Shown piece after piece: positions 8,880 to 16,772 of a DNA stretch of 64,000 nucleotides. The stretch comes from Poriferisulfidus sp963668445 (GTDB lineage: Bacteria; Pseudomonadota; Gammaproteobacteria; Poriferisulfidales; Poriferisulfidaceae): NCBI GenBank assembly GCA_963668445.1, contig OY764335.1:930001-994000 (forward strand), given 5' to 3'. Under the pieces are notes generated by a model. It was given only the letters and a program-made list of their open reading frames with translations, was not told the origin of the DNA and did no database searches. The first letter of the stretch is position 1, and each line of letters begins with the position of its first letter. Both the position numbers and the translations under genes were made by a program.

Positions 8880-10016
8880 ATGCCTTGGAGCAGCAACGGC
8901 GACGGCGGCAATCCGTGGCAGCGCAACACCCGGCAAGGCCCGCCGGAAATTGACGAACTTCTGAGCCGCATGTGGAACCGCTTTTTCGGGCGGCTGCAGG
9001 GCGGCGGCGGCGGCAAAAGTGGCAGCAAATGGTCGCTGGGCAGCGGCGTCATTGTTGCGGCGCTGGCAGTGCTGTGGCTGCTGTCCGGCTTCTACATCGT
9101 CGAGGCCAGCGAGCGCGGCGTGGTCCTGCGTTTCGGCAAGTACGACCGCACCACCATGCCCGGCCCCGGCTGGCACATCCCGTACCCCATCGAGTCCGTG
9201 AGCGTCGTCAACGTCACGGGGAACCGCAGCGTAGAGAAGCGCACCACCATGCTGACCCAGGACGAGAACATCGTCGAGTTGAAGTTCTCGGTGCAGTACC
9301 GCCTCAAGAATGCGGAGGACTACCTGTTCAACGTGGAAAACCCCGACATCGCCTTCGACCGCAGCTGCCGCTTCAAGAGCACCATCTGCGGCGTGTTGGA
9401 CAGCGCGATCCGCACCACGGTCGGGCGCAACAATATGGATTTCATTCTGCGCGAAGGCCGCGCCGAAATCGCCAGCCGCACCATGGTCCTGATGCAGGAG
9501 ATTCTGGATGCCTACGGCACCGGGATCGAAATCCTGACCATCAACCTCGAAGACTCGCAGCCTCCCAATGCCGTGCAGGATGCCTTTCAGGATGCGACCA
9601 AGGCGCGCGAAGACATGGAACGCTACAAGAACGAGGCGCAAGCCTACGCGAACGAGGTGGTGCCGCAGGCCCGCGGCGAAGCGGCCCGCATGATGGAAGA
9701 CGCCAAAGCCTACCGGGCACGCGTGATCGCGAATGCCGAAGGCGAAGCGTCGCGCTTCACGCAACTACTGGCCGAATACCGGAAAGCTCCGGAAGTGACG
9801 CGCCAGCGCATGTATCTCCAGACCGTGGAGTCGGTGCTGTCCAAGAGTTCCAAAGTCGTGGTCGATGTCGAGAAGGGCAGCAACATGCTGTTCCTGCCTT
9901 TGGACCGAATCATGGAACAACGGGGAGGCTCGAGTGCCAAGCCGTCGTCGTCCATGCCCTCGAATGCGTCGGAGTCCCGCGGCTCCGGCGCGACGCGCTT
10001 GCGGGAGGGACGCTGA
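8880..10016 (+). CDS. hflK: HflK, SPFH-domain membrane protease modulator
   Basis: Inner-membrane SPFH protein forming the HflKC complex that cages and restrains FtsH. The 378-residue protein has a Gly-rich cytoplasmic N-terminus, one transmembrane segment (about residues 57-80), then the SPFH domain beginning VEASERGVVLRFGKYDRTT.PGPGWH. A coiled-coil region rich in Ala, Glu and Arg follows, and the tail is Ser-rich. A GCAGGA ribosome site precedes the ATG. hflC starts one base after its stop. Confidence 0.95.
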   Translation: MPWSSNGDGGNPWQRNTRQGPPEIDELLSRMWNRFFGRLQGGGGGKSGSKWSLGSGVIVAALAVLWLLSGFYIVEASERGVVLRFGKYDRTTMPGPGWHIPYPIESVSVVNVTGNRSVEKRTTMLTQDENIVELKFSVQYRLKNAEDYLFNVENPDIAFDRSCRFKSTICGVLDSAIRTTVGRNNMDFILREGRAEIASRTMVLMQEILDAYGTGIEILTINLEDSQPPNAVQDAFQDATKAREDMERYKNEAQAYANEVVPQARGEAARMMEDAKAYRARVIANAEGEASRFTQLLAEYRKAPEVTRQRMYLQTVESVLSKSSKVVVDVEKGSNMLFLPLDRIMEQRGGSSAKPSSSMPSNASESRGSGATRLREGR

Positions 10017-10017
10017 G

Positions 10018-10881
10018 ATGGCTTTGACTCCTCCGCGCCTGATCGCTCTGGCCGTGCTGGTCGTGCTGGCCTGGGCTTCAACGTTCTATGTTCGGCAGAC
10101 CGAGACGGCCATCGTATTCCAACTGGGCGACATCCGGCGCGCCGATCTCACCCCCGGCCTGCATTTCCAGATGCCGTTCATCAACAACGTGCAAAAGTTC
10201 GATGCCCGCGTGCTGTCGCTCGATTCCAAGCCGGAATTGTTCCTGACCAGCGAGAAGAAGAACATGTCGGTGGATTTCTTCGTCAAATGGCGCATCGAGA
10301 ACGTGAGCCAGTATTTCCGGGCCACGCAGGGCGATCGCACCCGCGCTGAAGGGCGCCTGACCCAGATCGTGAAGGATGGCCTGAAGAACCAGTTCGGCGT
10401 GCGCACTATCCAGCAAGCGATTTCGGGCGAGCGGCGCGAGATCATGGACGTGCTGCAAGTGCGGTCGAACGAGAATGCCAAGGAGCTTGGCATCCGCGTC
10501 GTGGATGTCCGCATCAGCCGCATTGAATTGCCGGACGAGGTCAGCGATTCCGTGTATCGCCGGATGCGCGCCGAACGCAGCCGCACGGCCAAGGACTTTC
10601 GGGCCCGCGGCCAGGAAATGGCCGAGCGCATTCGCGCCGATGCCGACCGCCAGCGCACGGTGATTCAGGCGGAAGCGTACCGGGATGCCGAGAAGATTCG
10701 CGGCGAAGGCGATGCCAAATCGACACAGATGTACGCGGAAGCCTACAATCAGGATCCCGAGTTCTACGCGTTTACGCGCAGCCTGAATGCCTACGTCAGC
10801 ACGTTCCAGGACAAAGGCGACGTGTTGGTGGTCGAGCCGGACTCGGACTTCTTCCAGTATTTCAAGCAGCTCAAGAAGTAG
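10018..10881 (+). CDS. hflC: HflC, SPFH-domain membrane protease modulator
   Basis: Partner of HflK. The ATG at 10018 lies directly after the hflK stop and gives MALTPPRLIALAVLVVLAW, an N-terminal membrane anchor, followed by the SPFH core (VRQTETAIVFQLGDIRRADLTPGLHF). R-x-ARGQEMAERIRADADRQ and GEGDAKSTQMYAEAY are the conserved HflC C-terminal helices. The length is 287 residues. The reading frame stays open further upstream inside hflK, but that extension is not coding. Confidence 0.95.
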   Translation: MALTPPRLIALAVLVVLAWASTFYVRQTETAIVFQLGDIRRADLTPGLHFQMPFINNVQKFDARVLSLDSKPELFLTSEKKNMSVDFFVKWRIENVSQYFRATQGDRTRAEGRLTQIVKDGLKNQFGVRTIQQAISGERREIMDVLQVRSNENAKELGIRVVDVRISRIELPDEVSDSVYRRMRAERSRTAKDFRARGQEMAERIRADADRQRTVIQAEAYRDAEKIRGEGDAKSTQMYAEAYNQDPEFYAFTRSLNAYVSTFQDKGDVLVVEPDSDFFQYFKQLKK

Positions 10882-10899
10882 CCCCCGTTCCCCGCCATC

Positions 10900-11094
10900 A
10901 TGTGGGAATATATTCTGGTGGCCGTGGCGCTGGTGCTGATGCTGGAGGGCCTCGTCGCCTTGGCTAGTCCGGGATTGGCCCGATCATGGCTGGAACGCAT
11001 GCTGCAGCTGTCCGACCAGCAACTTCGCTTCATGGGCCTCATCGGCGTCACTCTGGGGGTGGTCCTGCTGTATCTGGTGCGGCTGCTGTCATGA
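10900..11094 (+). CDS. DUF2065 small membrane protein (YjeT-like)
   Basis: Protein of 64 residues with two hydrophobic segments (about 3-24 and 45-62) separated by a short amphipathic stretch with LSDQQLRFMGLIG, the DUF2065 signature. Its function is not established; the family is consistently found between hflC and hisZ or purA. Its stop overlaps hisZ by ATGA, so it is translated as part of the operon. Confidence 0.85.
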   Translation: MWEYILVAVALVLMLEGLVALASPGLARSWLERMLQLSDQQLRFMGLIGVTLGVVLLYLVRLLS

Positions 11095-12260
11095 GCGGAC
11101 TGCCGTCGGAGCAACTGCCGGAAGGGATCGAGGAATCGCCGCCGGAGCAGGCGCGCATTCTGGAGGCGTACCGGCGGGAATTGCTGGACTGCTTCGAACG
11201 CTGGGGCTATGCCTTGGTCATGCCGCCGCTGGTCGAATTCCGGGATGCGCTCGTGGCCGAAGGCGAGGCTTTGGAGCACCAGACGTTCCAGCTGACCGAC
11301 ACCTTGTCGGGACGCGCGCTGGGCATCCGCGCCGACATCACCCCGCAAATTGCGCGCATGGACCGGCAGGCCATGCCGCACAACGCCTTAGCACGCCTGT
11401 GCTACGTCGGGCAGGTGCTGCGGACCCATCCTGAAATCCTCGGCGGCTCCCGAAATCCGATTCAGGCCGGCGCGGAATTGTACGGGCACGACGGCGTCCA
11501 GAGCGATGCCGAAATCGTGTCACTGCTGTGCGCGGCGCTGCAGGCGGTCAGTTGCCGTCCGTGGTGCTTGGATCTCGGGCATGCAGGCGTCTTCCGGGCC
11601 TTGGCCGAACAGACGGATTGGGATGCGGGCGAACGAAGCGAGCTGTTCGAACTGATTCAGCGCAAGGCCAAGCCGGATATCGGTGCGTGGCTGGACGCCC
11701 ATGAGGCTTCCGGAAAAGTGGCGGTGGCGTTTCGCGCCCTGCCGGATTTGTCGGGGCCTGATGAAGAGGTTTTGGACCGCGCGGGTCGGGAATTGGCGTG
11801 CGTCTCTGCACACATGGAGCCGGCTCTGGAAAGGCTGCGCAAAGTCGCTGCGCGGATCCGAAGCCTCTATCCCGACGTACAGTTGCATTTCGATTTGGGC
11901 GAGGCCAGCGGTTTCCACTACGAAAGCGGCTTAGTCTTTGCGGCGTATGTAGAAGGCCAAGGGCAGGAAATTGCCCGAGGCGGGCGCTATGGCGTATGCA
12001 GCCGGCGGCCGGCGACAGGCTTCAGCTTGGATCTGCGTACGCTGCTTCGGTGCGGCGCCTTGACGGTGCCTGCGCCATCTCGGATCTATGCCGCATGGAG
12101 CAAAGATCCAGCGCAGCAGGCTGCCATTAATGACTTGAGAACGGCCGGACGGACCGTGGTTTGCTCACTGGATCCGGATGAAGCAGGGCAGGAGAACGCA
12201 TGCGACGAGCGGCTGGTATGCGAAGACGGCATCTGGGTGGTGCGTCCGATGCCATCATGA
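11091..12260 (+). CDS. hisZ: HisZ, ATP phosphoribosyltransferase regulatory subunit
   Basis: Catalytically inactive histidyl-tRNA-synthetase paralogue that activates the short-form HisG in histidine biosynthesis. The ATG at 11091 overlaps the DUF2065 stop. Class II synthetase-like segments include YALVMPPLVEF, RADITPQIARMD and GGSRNPIQAGAELYG, but the tRNA-binding domain is absent. The length is 389 residues, normal for HisZ. Its presence predicts a short HisG elsewhere in the genome. The 3' end overlaps purA by 4 bases. Confidence 0.92.
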   Translation: MSGLPSEQLPEGIEESPPEQARILEAYRRELLDCFERWGYALVMPPLVEFRDALVAEGEALEHQTFQLTDTLSGRALGIRADITPQIARMDRQAMPHNALARLCYVGQVLRTHPEILGGSRNPIQAGAELYGHDGVQSDAEIVSLLCAALQAVSCRPWCLDLGHAGVFRALAEQTDWDAGERSELFELIQRKAKPDIGAWLDAHEASGKVAVAFRALPDLSGPDEEVLDRAGRELACVSAHMEPALERLRKVAARIRSLYPDVQLHFDLGEASGFHYESGLVFAAYVEGQGQEIARGGRYGVCSRRPATGFSLDLRTLLRCGALTVPAPSRIYAAWSKDPAQQAAINDLRTAGRTVVCSLDPDEAGQENACDERLVCEDGIWVVRPMPS

Positions 12261-13504
12261 ACCGCAGCATTGTAGTAGTCGGAGCCCAATGGGGCGACGA
12301 AGGGAAGGGCAAGATCGTCGACCTGCTGGCTGCGCAGGCCAATGCGGTAGTCCGCTTCCAAGGCGGGCATAACGCCGGGCATACGCTGGTCGTCAATGGC
12401 GAAAAGACCGTCCTCCATCTGATTCCGTCCGGCATCCTGCATCCCGGCGTGGAATGCCTGATCGGCAACGGCGTGGTGCTGTCGCTGTCGGCTCTGTTCG
12501 AAGAGGTCGACTATCTGGCGGCCCGGAGCGTACCGGTGCTGGAGCAATTGAAGGTTTCGGCGGCATGCCCGCTTCTGCTGCCTTCGCACATCGCACTGGA
12601 CCGGGCGCGGGAAGAAGCGCGCGGCAACAAGGCCATCGGCACGACCTTGCGCGGCATCGGTCCGGCCTATGAGGACAAGACAGCGCGTCGCGGGTTGCGG
12701 GTCGCCGATCTTTATCAACCGGAACACTGCGAGGCCAGACTTAAGGAACTTATTTCATATCATAACTTTATGCTTGAAAATTACTATAAAACCGAGCCTG
12801 TGGACGCCGCTTCGATAGCCCAGGAAATCCGGGATTTCGCCAAGCGCCTCAAATCTTGCGTCACCGATGTTTCGGCACGCTGCGCCGAACTTCGCGATGC
12901 CGGTCGCAACCTCCTCTTCGAAGGCGCGCAAGGGACCTTGCTGGACATCGATCATGGCACCTATCCGTATGTCACCTCAAGCAGCACGATTGCCGGCGGC
13001 GCATGCATCGGGGCCGGCGTGGGCCCTGGCGATATTGATGCCGTGCTGGGCATTGTCAAAGCCTACACGACGCGAGTCGGTTCCGGGCCTTTTCCGACGG
13101 AGCTGCACGATGCTACAGGAACCCGTCTTGCGAAACTGGGCGCGGAAGTGGGGGCGACTACCGGGCGGGCACGCCGGTGCGGTTGGCTGGACATGGTGGC
13201 ATTGCGCCGGTCCGTGCGCGCCAACGGCATGACCGGCATCTGTCTAACCAAACTGGATGTGCTGGACGGGTTCGAAACCATTCGAATATGCGTCGGACAC
13301 GACGATGCCGGAAACGCGGCCGAATATGAAGAGCATGACGGCTGGCAAAGCCGCACGGCGGCCGTTCGCGAATTTGCGGCATTGCCGGAGCAGGCCCGGG
13401 CATATGTGCAGGCCGTCGAAAGCCATCTGGGAGTGCCGGTCGACTTGATTTCTACAGGTTCCGGACGCGATGACATCATCGTGCGCAAGCCGCTCTTCGG
13501 CTGA
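12257..13504 (+). CDS. purA: PurA, adenylosuccinate synthetase
   Basis: Condenses IMP with aspartate using GTP, the first committed AMP step. The ATG at 12257 gives MNRSIVVVGAQWGDEGKGK with the GDEGKGK P-loop at the correct distance. GGHNAGHT, TTLRGIGPAYEDK, FEGAQGTLLDIDHGTYPYVTSS and TGRARRCGWLD follow. At 415 residues it is slightly short. Bases 12745-12792 are unusually AT-rich for this genome while staying in frame (SYHNFMLENYYK). The gene overlaps the queA start by 35 bases. Confidence 0.96.
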   Translation: MNRSIVVVGAQWGDEGKGKIVDLLAAQANAVVRFQGGHNAGHTLVVNGEKTVLHLIPSGILHPGVECLIGNGVVLSLSALFEEVDYLAARSVPVLEQLKVSAACPLLLPSHIALDRAREEARGNKAIGTTLRGIGPAYEDKTARRGLRVADLYQPEHCEARLKELISYHNFMLENYYKTEPVDAASIAQEIRDFAKRLKSCVTDVSARCAELRDAGRNLLFEGAQGTLLDIDHGTYPYVTSSSTIAGGACIGAGVGPGDIDAVLGIVKAYTTRVGSGPFPTELHDATGTRLAKLGAEVGATTGRARRCGWLDMVALRRSVRANGMTGICLTKLDVLDGFETIRICVGHDDAGNAAEYEEHDGWQSRTAAVREFAALPEQARAYVQAVESHLGVPVDLISTGSGRDDIIVRKPLFG

Positions 13505-14540
13505 GTCGGCGCTGCATTCCGATGCGGCCGATTTCGACTACGACCTGCCGCTGGAACGAATCGCTCAGCACCCGAATCCCGAACGCAGCGCAAGCCGCAT
13601 GCTGGCGCTGGACCGTACGACGGGAAACTTGCAGGATTTAAGCATCCGGGACTTGCCGCGGCAATTATCTTCCGGCGATGTGCTGGTTTTCAACGACACG
13701 CAGGTCATTCCGGCACGATGCTTCGGCCGCAAGCCGACCGGAGGCAAGATCGAAATCCTCATCGAGCGCATGCTGCCGAACAATCGGGCACTGGCGCAAA
13801 TAGGTGCCAATCGCGCTCCCGCTCTAGGCAGCGACATCATTCTTGCAGGGGAAACCCGGATCCGTCTGGAGGAGTGCCAAGGGCGTTTTTGGGTGCTGCG
13901 GTTTCCGGATGATGTCGCTATCGAGAAGTTTCTGGAAAGGGAAGGGCAAGTTCCCTTGCCGCCGTACATCGACCGACGGCCGGAACCGGGCGACCGGGAA
14001 CGCTATCAGACGGTATATGCTTGCTCCCCTGGCGCTGTGGCTGCGCCGACGGCCGGACTGCATTTCGACGAGCCGCTACTCAGCCGCATTGACGAACAGG
14101 GCATCGAGCGGGTTCATGTAACCTTGCATGTCGGCGCAGGAACGTTCCAGCCGGTCGAAGCGGACGACATTCGCGAGCATCGCATCCATGCGGAACGGCT
14201 GCTGGTTGATGCGGATGCGTGCGCCCGAATCAATCGGGCCCGGGCGGAAGGCCGGCGCATCATCGCCGTGGGCACGACTTCGGCACGGGCACTGGAATCC
14301 GCTGTGCAGCCTGACGGACAGATCAAGCCGTACGCCGGAGAAACTCGGCTCTACCTGTACCCGGGCTGCAACTTTTCCGCTATTGACGGCCTGATGACGA
14401 ATTTCCACTTGCCGCGGTCTTCGCTTCTGATCATGGTGTGTGCGTTTGCCGGCTACGAGGAGACGCTCCATGCCTACCGGCACGCCATCGCCGAAAAGTA
14501 CCGCTTCTACAGTTATGGCGATGCCATGTTGATTCTTTGA
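13470..14540 (+). CDS. queA: QueA, S-adenosylmethionine:tRNA ribosyltransferase-isomerase
   Basis: Adds the epoxycyclopentane moiety to preQ1-tRNA in queuosine synthesis. The only in-frame ATG is 13470, inside purA, giving about 20 extra residues before the conserved FDYDLP.ERIAQ.P start; a downstream non-ATG start is possible. DVLVFNDTQVIPAR, GGKIEIL, TAGLHFDE, HVTLHVGAGTF and NFHLPRSSLLIMV are family signatures. tgt begins 2 bases after its stop, the conserved queA-tgt-yajC-secDF order. Confidence 0.94.
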   Translation: MTSSCASRSSAESALHSDAADFDYDLPLERIAQHPNPERSASRMLALDRTTGNLQDLSIRDLPRQLSSGDVLVFNDTQVIPARCFGRKPTGGKIEILIERMLPNNRALAQIGANRAPALGSDIILAGETRIRLEECQGRFWVLRFPDDVAIEKFLEREGQVPLPPYIDRRPEPGDRERYQTVYACSPGAVAAPTAGLHFDEPLLSRIDEQGIERVHVTLHVGAGTFQPVEADDIREHRIHAERLLVDADACARINRARAEGRRIIAVGTTSARALESAVQPDGQIKPYAGETRLYLYPGCNFSAIDGLMTNFHLPRSSLLIMVCAFAGYEETLHAYRHAIAEKYRFYSYGDAMLIL

Positions 14541-14542
14541 CG

Positions 14543-15655
14543 ATGGAATTTTCGGTTTCCTGCATGGATGGCATGGCGCGGCGGGGTACGCTCTGCTTCG
14601 ACCGGGGCATCGTGCAAACCCCGACTTTCATGCCCGTCGGCACGCATGGCGCCGTACGCTCGGTAACGCCTGAAGAGGTGCGGGACAGCGGCACGGAGAT
14701 GATTCTGGGCAACACATTCCACCTGATGCTGCGGCCTGGCACGAACATCATCCGGCAGCATGGGGGCTTGCACTCGTTCATGCATTGGCCGGGGCCGATC
14801 CTGACGGATTCAGGCGGCTATCAGGTGTTCAGTCTGGCGCCATGGCGCAGCGTGCATGAAGAGGGCGTGCGGTTTCGTTCGCCGCTCAACGGCGATGTGG
14901 TGTTTCTCGACCCTGAAGCGTCGATTGCGGCACAGCATGATTTGGGAGCCGATGTCATCATGGCGTTTGACGAATGCACGGCGCATCCGGCCACCCGGGA
15001 ACAAGCACGAACCTCGATGGAGCTGTCGCTCCGCTGGGCCGAGAGAAGCCGGCAGGCGCACGGCGACCATGCATCGGCGCTGTTCGGCATCGGACAGGGT
15101 GGCATGTACCCGGACTTACGCCTAGAATGTCAGCAGCGACTGCAGGAGCTCGGTTTTGAGGGCTATGCCGTCGGCGGGCTGTCGGTCGGCGAGCCGGAAA
15201 CGGAACGCAATGCCATGCTGGAGGCCATTGTGCCGCATCTGCCTGCGGATCGCCCCCGCTATCTGATGGGCATCGGCCGGCCAGAGGATATTTTGGCAGC
15301 CGTGCTTGCCGGAATCGATATGCTCGACTGTGTCATTCCGACGCGGCATGCCCGCAACGGACATCTATTTACCGCACAGGGCGTCTTGAAAATCCGCAAC
15401 AGCCGCTATGCGGACGATGCCGAACCTATTGAACTGGGATGCGCCTGCTACACCTGCCGAAACTTCTCGCGCGCCTACCTCCGTCATTTAGACCAGAGTC
15501 GGGAAATTCTTTTCTCGCGGCTCGCTACATTACATAATATATATTTTTATCAATGTTTTATGGAAAAAATAAGGCAATCAATCGAGGCCAAATCCTTGGA
15601 TTCGTTTGCTCGCGTCTGGCTCGGCAAGTATCACAAAGACGGTTCCGAAGCATAG
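14543..15655 (+). CDS. tgt: Tgt, queuine/preQ1 tRNA-guanine transglycosylase
   Basis: TIM-barrel enzyme that swaps G34 for preQ1 in GUN-anticodon tRNAs. The start at 14543 gives 370 residues. LTDSGGYQVFSL carries the catalytic Asp region, GGLSVGEP and DCVIPTRHARNGHLFT are conserved, and the zinc ligands are in CACYTCRNFSRAYLRHL. Bases 15525-15580 near the 3' end are strongly AT-rich but remain in frame (LHNIYFYQCFMEKI). The 3' end overlaps the opposing DUF192 gene by 25 bases. Confidence 0.95.
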   Translation: MEFSVSCMDGMARRGTLCFDRGIVQTPTFMPVGTHGAVRSVTPEEVRDSGTEMILGNTFHLMLRPGTNIIRQHGGLHSFMHWPGPILTDSGGYQVFSLAPWRSVHEEGVRFRSPLNGDVVFLDPEASIAAQHDLGADVIMAFDECTAHPATREQARTSMELSLRWAERSRQAHGDHASALFGIGQGGMYPDLRLECQQRLQELGFEGYAVGGLSVGEPETERNAMLEAIVPHLPADRPRYLMGIGRPEDILAAVLAGIDMLDCVIPTRHARNGHLFTAQGVLKIRNSRYADDAEPIELGCACYTCRNFSRAYLRHLDQSREILFSRLATLHNIYFYQCFMEKIRQSIEAKSLDSFARVWLGKYHKDGSEA

Positions 15656-16122
15656 CCGGGGGCGGGCAGGTTCCGTACACGGTCGCCAGCCCGAATGCCG
15701 AGATGCCGGGCAGTGCCGGCCCGCAGTTCCAAGACATACTGGGTATGGCGCGGGCTGATAATGATGGTTTCCGAGTAGGGTGTCGTATTGCGGACGATTT
15801 TCCGTATGATGCCGTCGGTTCCAATAAACAGCATATCCAGCGAGAGGGGCGTGTTCTTCATCCACATGGTACGTACGCCTGCACGGGGGTAGACGAACAG
15901 CATGCCTGCATCGTCGTCCAATCCCTTGCGATGCATAAGGCCTTGCGCCTGTTGGGTTTCGGTGACCGCCATCTCGACGCGGAAATGATGTTCCGTGCCT
16001 TTGCTCTCGATTGCCAAGGGCCAAGAAGCGTCTGTGCCGTGCGGTATGAAATGCCAGGCCAGAGCGGCAACAATCCCGCTGAGCGCCAATGCAGCGTATA
16101 GTCTGAGCATTCCGGTTCTCAT
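15631..16122 (-). CDS. DUF192 (YbgI/ACR-type) exported protein
   Basis: Small 163-residue protein with an uncleaved anchor or signal segment (MRTGMLRLYAALALSGIVAA) and a DUF192 domain: FRVEMAVTETQQAQGLMHR, GMLFVYP, TMWMKNTP.SLDMLFI and YVLELRAG. The start is the ATG at 16122, preceded by AAAGG on the coding strand; the frame stays open upstream without further homology. Its function is unknown. It runs against tgt and interrupts the usual tgt-yajC adjacency. Confidence 0.85.
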   Translation of the reverse strand: MRTGMLRLYAALALSGIVAALAWHFIPHGTDASWPLAIESKGTEHHFRVEMAVTETQQAQGLMHRKGLDDDAGMLFVYPRAGVRTMWMKNTPLSLDMLFIGTDGIIRKIVRNTTPYSETIIISPRHTQYVLELRAGTARHLGIRAGDRVRNLPAPGYASEPSL

Positions 16123-16364
16123 GGATGAGCCTTTCAAAAGGTTAGCAGCTTCTCTGGCGATTATGTGGTGTCCTGCGTATTCCGTATCATAGAGGCGCTT
16201 TTGCTTCTGCTCCGATAGGCGTATTGGGCCGTTTCGCAGCGACCTTTCGGCGAATTGGCGGTAGCAGTCGTGTTGGAATGGCCGTGCCCATAATAGGTTC
16301 CATTGTGCCTCATTTGGGCAAGATGCATGGGCAAGGCCCAAAGTGGATGGGGAACCGCCCGTTA

Positions 16365-16373
16365 TGGCATAAT
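16365..16373 (+). promoter_or_regulatory. Putative extended -10 promoter for yajC-secD-secF
   Basis: TGGCATAAT (TG-n-CATAAT) 38 bases before the yajC ATG, with no clear -35. The rest of the 288-base gap 16123-16410 shows no gene. A nearly identical TGGCATAAT stands before sdhC. Confidence 0.4.
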
Positions 16374-16410
16374 ACCCGCCCGCCGAGTCTTTTCTAGGAC
16401 TGCTAGCCAC

Positions 16411-16737
16411 ATGATTCTTATCAGCGACGCATTGGCGCAGGATGGAGCCGCCGCCATGGGAGGCTGGTCCATGTTCGCCATGATCGGGATTTTCTTCCTG
16501 ATCATGTATTTCATGATCATCCGGCCTCAGAACAAGCGCGTCAAAGACCATCGCGATTTGGTCAATTCCTTGCAAAAAGGCGATGAAATTTCGACCAATG
16601 GCGGTTTGATGGGGCGCATCAAGCATGTCGGTGCCAACACCGTGCGGCTGGAATTGGCGGAAGGCATCGAGGTGCGCTTGCGCAAGGATGCGGTCAGCAA
16701 TGTCCTGCCGAAGGGCTCGCTCGCAAAAAGTGACTGA
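16411..16737 (+). CDS. yajC: YajC, Sec translocon accessory subunit
   Basis: Single-span inner-membrane protein of the SecDF-YajC complex. The ATG at 16411 gives 108 residues: an Ala/Gly-rich periplasmic N-terminus, the hydrophobic FAMIGIFFLIMYFMIIRPQ signature, then a basic cytosolic domain with LQKGDEISTNGGLMGRI. It leads the yajC-secD-secF operon. Confidence 0.95.
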   Translation: MILISDALAQDGAAAMGGWSMFAMIGIFFLIMYFMIIRPQNKRVKDHRDLVNSLQKGDEISTNGGLMGRIKHVGANTVRLELAEGIEVRLRKDAVSNVLPKGSLAKSD

Positions 16738-16772
16738 CTGATTCCGCCGAATCCCGACGTTTCGGCACGCCC

